A DNA stretch of 64,000 nucleotides from NCBI RefSeq assembly GCF_022844465.1, contig NZ_JALHLP010000011.1, forward strand, positions 62,001 to 126,000, written 5' to 3'. Within the stretch, counting starts at the first letter, position 1, and each line of letters starts with the position of its first letter. The translations under genes were made by a program, and so were the position numbers. The notes below the pieces were generated by a model. That model was not told where the DNA came from, did no database searches, and saw nothing but the letters and a program-made list of their open reading frames with translations. Shown piece after piece: positions 1 to 8,342 of this stretch. This stretch comes from Bradyrhizobium sp. Lineage in GTDB: Bacteria > Pseudomonadota > Alphaproteobacteria > Rhizobiales > Xanthobacteraceae.

Positions 1-1614
1 GGCGCGGTGTCGGCGCCGTTTGCCGCCGCCATGGACGCCGAGGTCATCATCGTGATCGGCGCCAACCCGACCGTGAATCATCCGGTCGCCGCCACCTACA
101 TCAAGAACGCTGCCCAGCGCGGCGCCAAGCTGATCGTGATCGATCCGCGCCAGCAGTCGCTGTCGCGCCACGCCTGGCGGCATCTCGCCTTCAAGCCCGG
201 CAGCGACGTCGCGCTGCTGAACGCGATGCTGCACACCATCATCACCGAGGGGCTGGCCGACCAGCAATATATCGCGGGCTATACCGAAGGGTTTGATGAG
301 CTGGCCGAGCGCATCAAGGATTTCCCGCCGGAGAAGATGGAGGCGATCTGCGGTATCCCCGCGGAGACGCTGAAGGAGGTGGCGCGGGTCTATGCGCGCT
401 CGCGCGCCTCGATCATCTTCTGGGGCATGGGCATCAGCCAGCACATCCACGGCACCGACAACGCGCGCTGCCTTATCGCGCTGGCGTTGATCACGGGCCA
501 GGTCGGCCGCCCCGGCACCGGGTTGCATCCGCTGCGCGGCCAGAACAACGTGCAGGGCGCCTCCGACGCCGGCCTGATCCCGATGTTCCTGCCGGACTAC
601 CAGCCGGTCGGCCGTACCGATTTGCGCCAGCCCTTTGAAAAGCTTTGGGGCCGGGAGCTCGATCCGGTGCGCGGCCTGACCGTGGTCGAGATCATGAACG
701 CCATCCACGCCGGCGAAATCTCGGGCATGTACATCGAGGGCGAGAATCCGGCGATGTCGGACCCCGACCTGCAGCACGCGCGCGAAGCGCTGGCCCGGCT
801 CGAGCATCTGGTGGTGCAGGACCTGTTCGTTACCGAGACCGCGTTCCACGCCGACGTGATCCTGCCGGCCTCCGCATTCGCGGAAAAGTCCGGCACCTTC
901 ACCAACACCGACCGCCGGGTGCAGCTCGCGCGCGAGGTGATCAAGCCGCCCGGCGAGGCGCGCCAGGATCTCTGGATCATCCAGGAAATCGGCAAGCGCA
1001 TGGGGCTGCCCTGGAACTATAGCGGTCCGGCCGACGTCTTTGCCGAGATGACGCAGGTGATGCCGTCGCTGAAGAACATCAGCTGGGAGCGGCTGGTACG
1101 CGAGGGCGCGGTGACCTATCCGGTCGATGCGCCCGACAAGCCCGGCAACGAGATCATCTTCACCACCGGGTTCCCGACCGCGAGCGGCCGCGGCAGGATC
1201 GTGCCGGCGAACGTCATCGCGCCGGACGAGGTGCCTGACGCCGAATATCCGATGGTGCTGTCGACGGGCCGGGTGCTCGAACACTGGCACACGGGATCGA
1301 TGACCCGCCGCGCCAGCGTGCTCGATGAGCTTGAGCCGGAGGCGGTGGCGTTCATGTCGCCGCGCGACATGCGGCGTCTCGGGGTGTGGCCCGGCGATTT
1401 CGTCAGGCTGGAAACCCGCCGCGGCGCGGTCGAGGTCAAGGTGCGTTCCGACCGCGATGTGCCCGACAACATGGTGTTCATGCCGTTCTGCTACGCGGAG
1501 GCAGCGGCCAACCTGCTGACCAACCCGGCGCTCGACCCGTTCGGCAAAATCCCTGAATTCAAGTTCTGCGCAGTAAGGGCCGAGAAGGCGGGACAGCAGG
1601 CGGCGGCGGAATAG
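1..1614 (+). CDS. Formate dehydrogenase alpha subunit, 3' part (molybdopterin oxidoreductase)
   Basis: The reading frame is open from base 1, so the gene starts outside the window; 537 C-terminal residues are visible. They match the molybdopterin-binding half of a formate dehydrogenase alpha subunit, which oxidises formate to CO2 and passes electrons to a diaphorase or Fe-S partner. Family-typical stretches are GQNNVQGASDAG, IEGENPAMSDPD, the LPASAFAEKSGTFTNTDRR segment and the late VLSTGRVLEHWHTGSMTRR of the molydopterin dinucleotide-binding domain. The Fe-S clusters and the Cys/Sec molybdenum ligand would lie upstream and cannot be checked. It ends near the usual C-terminus (DPFGKIPEFKFCA). 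No fdsC/fdsD-type accessory gene follows; a convergent acyl-CoA synthetase does, with a palindromic repeat between. Subfamily (NAD-linked or other) cannot be settled from this part. Confidence 0.9.
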   Translation, partial: GAVSAPFAAAMDAEVIIVIGANPTVNHPVAATYIKNAAQRGAKLIVIDPRQQSLSRHAWRHLAFKPGSDVALLNAMLHTIITEGLADQQYIAGYTEGFDELAERIKDFPPEKMEAICGIPAETLKEVARVYARSRASIIFWGMGISQHIHGTDNARCLIALALITGQVGRPGTGLHPLRGQNNVQGASDAGLIPMFLPDYQPVGRTDLRQPFEKLWGRELDPVRGLTVVEIMNAIHAGEISGMYIEGENPAMSDPDLQHAREALARLEHLVVQDLFVTETAFHADVILPASAFAEKSGTFTNTDRRVQLAREVIKPPGEARQDLWIIQEIGKRMGLPWNYSGPADVFAEMTQVMPSLKNISWERLVREGAVTYPVDAPDKPGNEIIFTTGFPTASGRGRIVPANVIAPDEVPDAEYPMVLSTGRVLEHWHTGSMTRRASVLDELEPEAVAFMSPRDMRRLGVWPGDFVRLETRRGAVEVKVRSDRDVPDNMVFMPFCYAEAAANLLTNPALDPFGKIPEFKFCAVRAEKAGQQAAAE

Positions 1615-1652
1615 GCGAGATGGTCCGGCAAGCGGCCTGACCATCGTTCCTC

Positions 1653-1749
1653 CGTCATTCCGGGGCGATGCAAAGCATCGAACCCGGAATCCACGGCGGC
1701 ACCAACTCGAGCGGTTGGATGGATTCCGGGCCTGCGGCGGATCGTCAGG
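1653..1749. repeat. Intergenic palindromic repeat, CGTCATTCCGGGGCG family, copy 1
   Basis: Starts CGTCATTCCGGGGCGATG, followed by AAGCATCGAACCCGGAAT, and closes with a GGATTCCGGG... arm ending in CGTCAGG. The same head and arms recur at 52079, 59862 and 60465. It lies between two convergent genes, where its hairpin could also help end transcription. This looks like the short interspersed palindromes common in Bradyrhizobium and Rhodopseudomonas intergenic DNA. Confidence 0.75.
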
Positions 1750-1790
1750 CCGCGTCTCTTCAGTCGGTTCGGAGGCGATGACGCACGAAC

Positions 1791-3398
1791 CTAGAGCGCC
1801 GTCATCTCGCCCTTGGTCCAGGCTTCCCGCAGCTTGAACTTCTGGATCTTGCCCGATCCCGTCAGCGGAAACGCATCGACGACGAACCAGTGTTTTGGCG
1901 TCTTGTGCGGGGCCAGCGCGGCGCGCATGTAGTCGATCAATTCGTCCTTGTCGATGGCGGCGCCGGGCGCAGGCCGGATGAAGGCTGCGACCTCTTCGCC
2001 CCACTTTTCGTTGGGAACGCCGATGACGGCGACTTCGCCGACCTTGGGATGCCGGAACAATAGCTCTTCCAGCTCGCGCGGATAGATGTTTTCGCCGCCG
2101 CGGATGATCATGTCCTTGAGCCGGCCTTCCACCGTGCAGTAGCCGCGTGAATCCATCGCGCAGAGATCGCCGGTATGCAGCCAGCCATCGGCGTCGATGG
2201 CGGCCGCGGTGGCGTCCGGCATTTCGAAATAGCCGAGCATGACGTGATAGCCGCGGGTGCAGAACTCGCCGATGGTGCCGATCGGCACCGTCTGGCCGGT
2301 GTCGGGGTCGATGATCTTGGTTTCCATGTTGGGAAGCGGCAGGCCGATCGTATTGGCCTTGTCCTCGACGCTGTCGTCGGTGCGGGTTTGCGCCGCGACC
2401 GGCGAGCATTCGGTCTGGCCGAACACGATGGTGAAGGGCGCGCCGAGCTTCTCCTCGAACAGCCGGACCAGCGGCGCCGGCACCGTGGAGCCGCCGGAGC
2501 AGATCGCCTTGACCGAGGAGAGGTCGGTGGTCGGAAATGACGGGTGTTCCAGCATGGCGACCAGCATGGTGGGAACGCCGACCATGGCGTTGCCGCGATA
2601 GGTGCCGAACATTTCAAGCACCAGTGCCGGGTCGAAGGCCTCGATCAGCACCTGCGTCGCCGCTTTCGACACCGCGCCGATCACGCAGCAGACGCAGCCG
2701 CCGGTGTGAAACAACGGCATGGTGGTGATGAAGACATCGCCGGGATCGACGCCCATCCGTTCGGCGGTGTCGGCGCCGTTGTTCAGAAGTCCGCGGTGGC
2801 GGAGCAGGGCTCCCTTCGGAAAGCCTGTCGTGCCTGACGTGTACTGGATCATCACGGGATCATCGGGGCGGACGGCGGGAAGTTCGATCCGTTCATCATC
2901 GCCTGCGGCGATGAAGGCGTCCCAATCGTCAAAGCAGATGATCTCCCGCAACTCGCGGCAGTTCGGCGCCACCGCCCGTACCGTCTCCAGCATCGGGTTG
3001 CCGCGGAAGCCGTTGGCGACGAACACCCCGGCGGCGCGCGACTGTTTCAACACATACTCCACCTCCCTGGCGCGGAAGGCCGGGTTGACGGTCACGAGCA
3101 CCATGCCCGCGAGCCCCGCGCCGAACTCGAGCATCACCCATTCCGGCAGGTTCTGCGCCCAGACCGCAATGCGCTCCCCGGGCTTGAAGCGGGTGAGCAG
3201 CGCCCGCGCGGTGCGCCTTGCCTCACGGTATAGCTGCGCGTAGGTCCATTGCCGTCGCAGCGCCGGATCTGGAACGCCGGCAATCAGCGCGACTCGATCG
3301 GGGGCCGCCTCGGCCGCGTTGCGCAAGAGGTCGCCGAACGTCATCTCCCGTACCGCCGGCGTGCCCGGTCCTGCGACGTGCGATTGCGTCAATGCCAT
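1791..3398 (-). CDS. Long-chain/medium-chain acyl-CoA synthetase (FadD-like AMP-binding ligase)
   Basis: A 535-residue ANL-superfamily ligase that would activate a carboxylic acid through an acyl-adenylate to its CoA thioester in the cytoplasm. The phosphate-binding loop YTSGTTGFPKG is at about residues 186-196. The later GWLHTGDL, the hinge GRLKDMIIRGGENIYP and the C-terminal catalytic lysine motif LTGSGKIQKFKLRE are all present and in order, so the enzyme looks complete. The ATG at 3398 is preferred because GGGAG lies just upstream; the frame continues another 27 codons 5' without family similarity. It stands alone, convergent with formate dehydrogenase. Chain-length preference cannot be read from sequence; AMP-binding enzymes of this length are often annotated as fatty-acyl-CoA synthases. 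Confidence 0.88.
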   Translation of the reverse strand: MALTQSHVAGPGTPAVREMTFGDLLRNAAEAAPDRVALIAGVPDPALRRQWTYAQLYREARRTARALLTRFKPGERIAVWAQNLPEWVMLEFGAGLAGMVLVTVNPAFRAREVEYVLKQSRAAGVFVANGFRGNPMLETVRAVAPNCRELREIICFDDWDAFIAAGDDERIELPAVRPDDPVMIQYTSGTTGFPKGALLRHRGLLNNGADTAERMGVDPGDVFITTMPLFHTGGCVCCVIGAVSKAATQVLIEAFDPALVLEMFGTYRGNAMVGVPTMLVAMLEHPSFPTTDLSSVKAICSGGSTVPAPLVRLFEEKLGAPFTIVFGQTECSPVAAQTRTDDSVEDKANTIGLPLPNMETKIIDPDTGQTVPIGTIGEFCTRGYHVMLGYFEMPDATAAAIDADGWLHTGDLCAMDSRGYCTVEGRLKDMIIRGGENIYPRELEELLFRHPKVGEVAVIGVPNEKWGEEVAAFIRPAPGAAIDKDELIDYMRAALAPHKTPKHWFVVDAFPLTGSGKIQKFKLREAWTKGEMTAL

Positions 3399-3537
3399 CT
3401 GGTGCTCCCGGTTCGGCGTGGTTGTTGTCGCTGGCGTCAGACGCCGCTTACGTCCAAAATGCCTTCCGTATCCGGTCAATGCAAGCCGGAGCGAAGCCGG
3501 CGGCGTCGCGCCCCCGGCAGGCGGGGTGGGCAGAGGC

Positions 3538-3562
3538 GGAACCTCGCCTGGTGAAGCGGATT
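3538..3562 (+). promoter_or_regulatory. Possible weak EcfG/RpoE2-type promoter before the DUF6496 gene
   Basis: GGAAC at 3538-3542 is followed after 16 bases by GATT, i.e. GGAAC-N18-TT. This fits the looser consensus described for Sinorhizobium RpoE2 but not the strict CGTT -10. It sits 25 bases before the start codon at 3588, a normal promoter position. Proposed mainly because the neighbouring ku gene carries an exact motif. Confidence 0.3.
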
Positions 3563-3587
3563 GTTTTCTCTCCAGCGGAGCAAAGCC

Positions 3588-3815
3588 ATGGCACGCAAAT
3601 ACTCGAAGAAAGCGTCCGCCGATGTCGAGCGCGCGATGAAGAAGCGCAAGGCCGGCACCTTGCGCAGCGGTCGGTCCGGCAAGAAGGTCACCAGCCGCAA
3701 ACAGGCGATTGCGATCGGCCTGTCCGAGGCGCGCGCCAAAGGGCGGAAGGTGCCGAAAAAGACCGCTAAGAAACGAAACGCAGCGAAGAAGTCGAAGCGG
3801 AAGGCAGGGCGATAG
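3588..3815 (+). CDS. Small Lys/Arg-rich DUF6496-family protein
   Basis: A 75-residue, very basic protein (start MARKYSKKAS, tail rich in KK and RK pairs). Its core SGKKVTSRKQAIAIGLSEAR matches the DUF6496 family as I recall it, small alphaproteobacterial proteins of unknown role. The alternating basic/Ala tail resembles histone H1-like or nucleoid proteins, so DNA or RNA binding is a fair inference. The ATG at 3588 has GGAG eight bases upstream; an in-frame earlier start at 3561 would add only nine poorly fitting residues. The gene is convergent with ku, separated by 52 bp holding a long imperfect hairpin. Being next to Ku/LigD suggests, but does not show, a role in DNA protection. Confidence 0.78.
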   Translation: MARKYSKKASADVERAMKKRKAGTLRSGRSGKKVTSRKQAIAIGLSEARAKGRKVPKKTAKKRNAAKKSKRKAGR

Positions 3816-3816
3816 C

Positions 3817-3872
3817 GTTGAAACTCTCGTTGCCGGCGCTTTGGAAAGCGGAACGGCAGAGCGATTTTCAAC
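3817..3872. terminator. Long imperfect hairpin between convergent DUF6496 gene and ku
   Basis: Outer arms GTTGAAA (3817) and TTTCAAC (3866), inner CTCT/AGAG and GCCG/CGGC pairs and a tip CGCTT-TGGA-AAGCG form one interrupted stem across the gap between two convergent genes. It overlaps the ku stop codon by a few bases. There is no clear T-run, so it is proposed as a two-way terminator or RNA 3' end stabiliser from structure and position only. Confidence 0.45.
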
Positions 3873-4752
3873 CCGCCTTGCGCTGGCGCGCCGCCGACCG
3901 GTGCGCCTTCCTGGTGGTGCGGCGAGCAGGCGACCGCTGCGAAGCCGGATTGTTTGCGCGTCGCTTTGCCGCCGGCGTTCCCTTCAGGCTTGCCTTCAAC
4001 GCATCCATCAAGTTGACGACATTGTCCGGCTTGGGCTGGCGTTCGCTGATTTTCATCGACTTGCCGGCGGCCTTGCGGCGCACCAGCGCCTTCAGCGCGA
4101 ACTCGTATTCATCCTTGAATTTCGACGGATCGAAATGCGCGGCCTTGGTATCGAGAATATGGCTTGCGAGCTCGATCATGTCTCTTGATATCTTCGGGTT
4201 CTTGATGTCGTCGAAATAGTCGCTTTCGTCGCGCAGCTCGTAAGGATATCGCAACGTGGTGCCGAGCAGGCCCTTGCCGAGCGGTTCGATCGCAATCACG
4301 TGCTCGCGGTTGGTCAGCACGATGCGCGCCAGCGCGACGCGGTCCTGGTCCTTCATGGCATCGCGAATCACTGCAAAGGCATCGATCCCCGCCTTGCCGT
4401 CGGGCACGATGTAGTAGGGGTGATCGAGATAGCGCTTGTCGATCTCATCTCGGGGCACGAAGCTGTCGATATCGATGGTGTGGTTGCTCTCGATCTGAAC
4501 CGCCTCGAGCTCTTGCTTCTCGATCTCGACGTAGCTTCCCTTGGTCAACTCATAACCGCGGCCCTTCTGGTCGCCATCGACGATATCGCCGGTTTCGGCA
4601 TCGACCATCTGCTGCTTCAGCCGGTTGCCGGTCTCCCGGTTGATCATGTGGAAGCGGGTTTTCTCGGTGGAGGTCGAGGCCGGGTAGAGCGCCACCGGAC
4701 ATGAAACCAGCGACAGCTTGAGCGAGCCTTTCCAGTAGGCGCGGGGAGCCAT
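3868..4752 (-). CDS. ku: Ku protein, DNA double-strand break end-binding
   Basis: 294 residues. Bacterial Ku forms a homodimeric ring on double-strand DNA ends and recruits LigD for non-homologous end joining. The family start (APRAYWKGSLKLSLVSCPV), the RFHMINRETG segment and the central GKAGIDAFAVIRDAMKD and DEYEFALKALV regions are present. The tail after about residue 255 is rich in Lys/Arg/Ala, as in Ku forms whose C-terminus extends DNA binding. The ATG at 4752 is chosen because GGAG sits six bases upstream; GTG 4767 and ATG 4758 are alternatives. It is divergent from ligD with only 95 bp between start codons. That gap carries an exact EcfG-type promoter reading into ku. Confidence 0.95.
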   Translation of the reverse strand: MAPRAYWKGSLKLSLVSCPVALYPASTSTEKTRFHMINRETGNRLKQQMVDAETGDIVDGDQKGRGYELTKGSYVEIEKQELEAVQIESNHTIDIDSFVPRDEIDKRYLDHPYYIVPDGKAGIDAFAVIRDAMKDQDRVALARIVLTNREHVIAIEPLGKGLLGTTLRYPYELRDESDYFDDIKNPKISRDMIELASHILDTKAAHFDPSKFKDEYEFALKALVRRKAAGKSMKISERQPKPDNVVNLMDALKASLKGTPAAKRRANNPASQRSPARRTTRKAHRSAARQRKAG

Positions 4753-4779
4753 TATCATCTCCGGCACGGGTTGGGTTGG

Positions 4780-4804
4780 GGAACTGCAACGGTTAATGTC
4801 GGTT
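4780..4804 (+). promoter_or_regulatory. Possible EcfG-type promoter of ligD (GGAAC-N16-GGTT)
   Basis: GGAAC (4780-4784), 16 bases, GGTT (4801-4804): one mismatch to CGTT in the -10, still fitting GGAAC-N18-TT. It ends 43 bases before the ligD GTG and lies almost on top of the exact motif that faces ku, so polymerase could load in either direction from one small region. Confidence 0.48.
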
Positions 4805-4812
4805 TTCGTTCC
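4788..4812 (-). promoter_or_regulatory. EcfG-type stress promoter of ku (exact GGAAC-N16-CGTT)
   Basis: Read on the minus strand, GGAAC (4812-4808), 16 bases, then CGTT (4791-4788): an exact match to the general stress sigma EcfG consensus of alphaproteobacteria. The -10 lies 35 bases before the ku start codon. It overlaps a looser motif facing ligD. The match is seen directly; use by EcfG is inferred. Confidence 0.72.
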
Positions 4813-4847
4813 GGTTGGCCGCCTTTGCGGCCTGTAGAGGTCTAGCC

Positions 4848-7490
4848 GTGGCGTTGAAGAGCCTGATCACCTACCGCAACAAGCGCGACTTCGGCAGGAC
4901 CGGGGAGCCCTCTGGCGACATCAGTGTCGCGCCCGCCATCAAGCGCCGGTTCGTGATTCAGAAGCATGATGCGACCCGCCTGCATTACGATCTCCGGCTG
5001 GAGTTCGATGGCGTCTTCAAGTCGTGGGCCGTTACGAGGGGACCGTCGCTGGATCCCAGCGACAAGCGGCTGGCGGTCGAAGTCGAGGACCACCCGCTCG
5101 ATTACGGCGACTTCGAAGGGACGATTCCGCATGACCAATATGGCGGCGGCACCGTCATGATCTGGGATCGGGGCTTCTGGGAATCGCCCGATCCCGGGCG
5201 TGGTTTCAGCAAGGGCGATCTGAAGTTCACTTTGCATGGCGAAAAGCTGCAAGGGAGCTGGGTGCTGGTCCGGATGAAGGCCGACCGCCATGGCGGCAAG
5301 CGCACCAACTGGCTCCTGATCAAGCACCGTGACGAATTCGCCAGGGAGGCCGAAGCCAACGATGTCCTAGACGCGGACCGCTCGGTCGCCTCCGGACGAT
5401 CGATGGCGCAGATCGCAGACGGCAAGGGCAAGGCGCCGACGCCGTTCATGCTGGCGAAACGCAAGACCAGCGCCGACGCGGTCTGGCACTCCAATCGCGG
5501 TGATGCCGCCGAGGCGCGTTCCAGGGCAAAAAGGGTCACCGCGCGATCAGCCCCGGCGCGCAAGGCAAGCGCGCGCGCTCCAGCCGTGAAGCCGAAGCAG
5601 CAAGCCATGCCCGATTTCGTGGCGCCGCAGCTTTGCGCTTCCGTCGAGCGGCCACCCAACTCGGCCGGCTGGTGCCACGAAATCAAGTTCGACGGTTATC
5701 GCGTGCAGTTGCGGGTCGAGGGCGGCGAGGTCGCGGTGAACACCCGCAAGGGGCTGAACTGGACCGATAAGTTCGGCGCCATCGCCCGGGAAGCGGGCTC
5801 GCTTCCCGATCTCCTGATCGACGGCGAAATTGCTGCGCTCGACCAGAACGGCGTCCCGGATTTTTCGGCGCTGCAGGCGGCCTTGTCCGACGGCAAGACC
5901 GATGACCTCGTGCTGTTCGCGTTCGACCTGCTGTTTTTCGACGGCGAGGATCTTCGTCCGCTGCCGTTGCGCGAGCGCAAGGCGCGCCTGAAGGACGTGC
6001 TGACGCGGCGCAAGAGTGACGGGATGTTGATCCGCTACGTAGAGCACTTCGAGGAAAGCGGCGATACCATGCTGCAATCCGCCAGGAAGCTGCAGATCGA
6101 GGGCATCATCTCCAAGAAACTCGATGCGCCCTATCGCTCCGGCCGTACGGGGGGCTGGACCAAGGCCAAGGTCCGCGGCGGGCAGGAGGTGGTTTTGGGC
6201 GGCTGGAAGACCAGCAACGGGAAATTCCGATCGTTGATGGCGGGCGTCTATCGCGGCAGCCAATTGGCCTATGTCGGCATTGTCGGCACCGGTTTCGGGC
6301 AGGACACCGTCCGCCGTATCATGCCAGCGCTGAAAGCGGCGGAATCGGACGAGAACCCGTTCGCCGGCAAGGATGCGCCGAGGAAAACCCGCGACGTGCA
6401 TTGGCTGAGACCTGAACTGGTCGCCGAAATCGAGTTTGCCGGCTGGACCGATGGCGGCAACATCCGGCAGGCCGCGTTCAAGGGGCTGCGGCAGGACAAG
6501 CCGGCCGTTGAGGTGCGGGCGGAGATGCCTGCGACGGTCAAGCTTGCAAAGCCTGCGGTCAGGTCGATGAAATCATCGGCGACCAAACCCGCCGAGGTGA
6601 TGGGCGTCGCGATTTCGAAACCCGACAAGGCGCTGTGGCCCGACGGCGGTGACGGCAGGAGCGTCACTAAACTCGACCTCGCGCGATATTTCGAGGCGGT
6701 CGGCGAATGGATGATGGTCCACCTCAAGGGCCGGCCGTGCTCGATTGTCCGCGCGCCCGACGGCATCGATGGCGAGCAATTCTTTCAGCGTCACGCGATG
6801 CATGGCGGCTCCAGCCTCATGACGCTCGCCAAGGTTTCGGGCGATCGCAAGCCTTACTTGCAGATCGACCGGATCGAGGCGCTGGCGGCGGTGGCGCAGA
6901 TCGGCGGGCTGGAGCTGCACCCCTGGAATTGCGCACCGGACGCCTACGAGACGCCGGGACGGCTGGTGTTTGATCTCGACCCTGCGCCGGAGGTCGGATT
7001 CGCTGAAGTGATCAAGGCTGCGAACGATATGCGCGACCGTCTGGCGGCGCTGGGGCTGGAGAGTTTCTGCAAGACCACCGGCGGCAAGGGGCTGCACGTG
7101 GTGGCGCCGCTGCGCCATGGCGCCCGGGAAAAGGTCGACTGGAAGGAGGCCAAGGCGTTTGCGCAAGGAGTCTGCCAGTGGATGGCAAACGATGCGCCGG
7201 AGCGCTATCTGCTCAACATGTCGAAGAAGCTGCGCAAGGGAAAAATCTTCCTCGACTATCTGCGCAACGACCGGATGGCGACCGCGGTGGCCGTGCTCTC
7301 GCCGCGCGCGCGCGAGGGCGCCACCGTTTCGATGCCGCTGACCTGGACACAGGTGCGCGGCAACCTCGATCCGGCTAAATACACCGTCCGCACCGTGCCG
7401 GCGCTGCTGGCGAAGATCCGCGCGTGGCAGGGCTATGACGACGCGGCGAGCTCGATCAAGGCGGCGATGAAGAAGCTGGCAGCGATGTAG
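4848..7490 (+). CDS. ligD: ATP-dependent DNA ligase D, three-domain (phosphoesterase-ligase-polymerase)
   Basis: 880 residues: the end-processing and sealing enzyme of bacterial non-homologous end joining. Domain order is 3'-phosphoesterase first (about 30-190; HDATRLHYDLRLEFDG, YGGGTVMIWDRG), then ATP-dependent ligase (about 255-560; adenylated lysine in EIKFDGYR, Lys280), then the primase-type polymerase (about 587-880; LVFDLDP with metal-binding Asp709 and Asp711). The phosphoesterase and ligase domains are joined by a Lys/Ala/Arg-rich linker. Length and order match Pseudomonas-type LigD, so it looks complete. GTG 4848 has AGAGG upstream and begins the conserved N-terminus; a TTG at 4815 would add 11 residues. 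Partner ku is divergent. Confidence 0.95.
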   Translation: MALKSLITYRNKRDFGRTGEPSGDISVAPAIKRRFVIQKHDATRLHYDLRLEFDGVFKSWAVTRGPSLDPSDKRLAVEVEDHPLDYGDFEGTIPHDQYGGGTVMIWDRGFWESPDPGRGFSKGDLKFTLHGEKLQGSWVLVRMKADRHGGKRTNWLLIKHRDEFAREAEANDVLDADRSVASGRSMAQIADGKGKAPTPFMLAKRKTSADAVWHSNRGDAAEARSRAKRVTARSAPARKASARAPAVKPKQQAMPDFVAPQLCASVERPPNSAGWCHEIKFDGYRVQLRVEGGEVAVNTRKGLNWTDKFGAIAREAGSLPDLLIDGEIAALDQNGVPDFSALQAALSDGKTDDLVLFAFDLLFFDGEDLRPLPLRERKARLKDVLTRRKSDGMLIRYVEHFEESGDTMLQSARKLQIEGIISKKLDAPYRSGRTGGWTKAKVRGGQEVVLGGWKTSNGKFRSLMAGVYRGSQLAYVGIVGTGFGQDTVRRIMPALKAAESDENPFAGKDAPRKTRDVHWLRPELVAEIEFAGWTDGGNIRQAAFKGLRQDKPAVEVRAEMPATVKLAKPAVRSMKSSATKPAEVMGVAISKPDKALWPDGGDGRSVTKLDLARYFEAVGEWMMVHLKGRPCSIVRAPDGIDGEQFFQRHAMHGGSSLMTLAKVSGDRKPYLQIDRIEALAAVAQIGGLELHPWNCAPDAYETPGRLVFDLDPAPEVGFAEVIKAANDMRDRLAALGLESFCKTTGGKGLHVVAPLRHGAREKVDWKEAKAFAQGVCQWMANDAPERYLLNMSKKLRKGKIFLDYLRNDRMATAVAVLSPRAREGATVSMPLTWTQVRGNLDPAKYTVRTVPALLAKIRAWQGYDDAASSIKAAMKKLAAM

Positions 7491-7547
7491 CGGACCCCAA
7501 CCCGGGCTTGCCAATCGACCCGTCAACAAGCCGCGGCTTTGCCTCTC

Positions 7548-7581
7548 AATCTTATCACTCGCCGCGGCGGGTGATAAGATT
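7548..7581. terminator. Strong hairpin between convergent ligD and DUF3309 gene
   Basis: Arms AATCTTATCAC and GTGATAAGATT pair perfectly over 11 bp and extend inward through CGCC/GGCG, giving a long GC-tipped stem. It lies 58 bases after the ligD stop and 55 bases beyond the end of the opposing small gene. No T-run follows on either side, so it may act as a two-way terminator or as an mRNA end-stabiliser. Confidence 0.6.
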
Positions 7582-7635
7582 CTCGTGCGTAGGCGCAACG
7601 CGATGGTGCGCTCCTGTCACTTCCGGACGTCGTGC

Positions 7636-7800
7636 TCAGAGCTTGCCGAGCAGCAGCAGGATCAGCAGGATCACGATGACGAGGCCAAGGCCCCCGCCGC
7701 CGTAATAGCCGGTACCGTAAAACGGCCCGCCACCGATGCCGCTGAAGCCGCCGAGCAGGGCAATAACGAGAATAATGAGAATGATGGTCCCGATAGACAT
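7636..7800 (-). CDS. DUF3309-family tiny membrane protein
   Basis: 54 residues: a hydrophobic N-terminal helix (IGTIILIILVIALLGG), a Gly/Tyr-rich middle and a second hydrophobic run (LGLVIVILLILLLLG). This is the usual layout of DUF3309 proteins, small inner-membrane proteins of unknown function found in many alphaproteobacteria. The start is fixed by AGGAG placed a few bases upstream of ATG 7800. A near-consensus EcfG motif lies about 50 bases upstream, which would make it a stress-induced envelope protein like GlsB/YeaQ; that is inference. It is convergent with ligD behind a strong hairpin. Confidence 0.8.
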   Translation of the reverse strand: MSIGTIILIILVIALLGGFSGIGGGPFYGTGYYGGGGLGLVIVILLILLLLGKL

Positions 7801-7850
7801 GAATATCTCCTCAGCCCGGGGGCTTTTGTGTTGCGTGCCTGCGGCGGAAT

Positions 7851-7875
7851 AACACACCGAAGCCGCGGAAGTTCC
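7851..7875 (-). promoter_or_regulatory. Possible EcfG-type promoter of the DUF3309 gene (GGAAC-N16-TGTT)
   Basis: On the minus strand GGAAC (7875-7871), 16 bases, TGTT (7854-7851), one base off the strict CGTT -10 but fitting GGAAC-N18-TT. It lies 50 bases before the DUF3309 start codon, with room for a short leader carrying the AGGAG site. Confidence 0.42.
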
Positions 7876-8027
7876 ATTTATGAAACCGCGCGTTTCATGT
7901 GGGCGGGCTGATTGCACCAAGAGAGCGCGCATATCCATCCAAGCGGAAGACGCAACTCTCCTCGATGCCACTTCATTTCGGGCCGCGCGCTAACTAGATG
8001 CAATCTGCATGAAATGAGGGTTCAGCG

Positions 8028-8339
8028 ATGAGCAAGCCACTGGTGGTATCGATCCCGCACCGTCTGGGACGCGAAGAAGCCACCCGACGTTTGAAGCAGG
8101 GACTTTCGCGCGCGACATCCAGCCTGCCGGTGCTGAGCGTCGACGAGGAGCGCTGGGAAGACAACCGCATGATCTTTCGCGTTCGCGCGCTCGGCCAGGC
8201 CGCGGCCGGTCATGTCGACGTTGCCGACGATCACGTGCAGGTGGAGGTCGTGCTGCCATGGCTGCTGCAGCGCTTTGCCGAAGCGGCCCAGAAGGCGATC
8301 CGCAGCCGCGGCAGCCTGTTGCTGACGAAGCAGAACTAG
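8028..8339 (+). CDS. Polyhydroxyalkanoic acid system (PHA-granule-type) family protein
   Basis: 103 residues. Start (PLVVSIPHRLGREEATRRL) and middle (WEDNRMIFRVRALGQ...GHVDVADDHVQVEVVLPWLL) match the small family often called polyhydroxyalkanoic acid system protein. Some members are linked to PHA granules; the biochemical role is not established. The fold is probably a small alpha/beta domain with no signal peptide or membrane helix. ATG 8028 has GAGGG just upstream. The stop lies only three bases from the stop of treY on the other strand. No phaC, phaB or phasin gene is in the window, so the link to storage polymer is by family only. Confidence 0.75.
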   Translation: MSKPLVVSIPHRLGREEATRRLKQGLSRATSSLPVLSVDEERWEDNRMIFRVRALGQAAAGHVDVADDHVQVEVVLPWLLQRFAEAAQKAIRSRGSLLLTKQN

Positions 8340-8342
8340 TTG

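Noticed and set aside
5547..7598. Two long minus-strand frames opposite ligD
   Set aside because: Shadows of the ligD coding strand; no ribosome site or family pattern.
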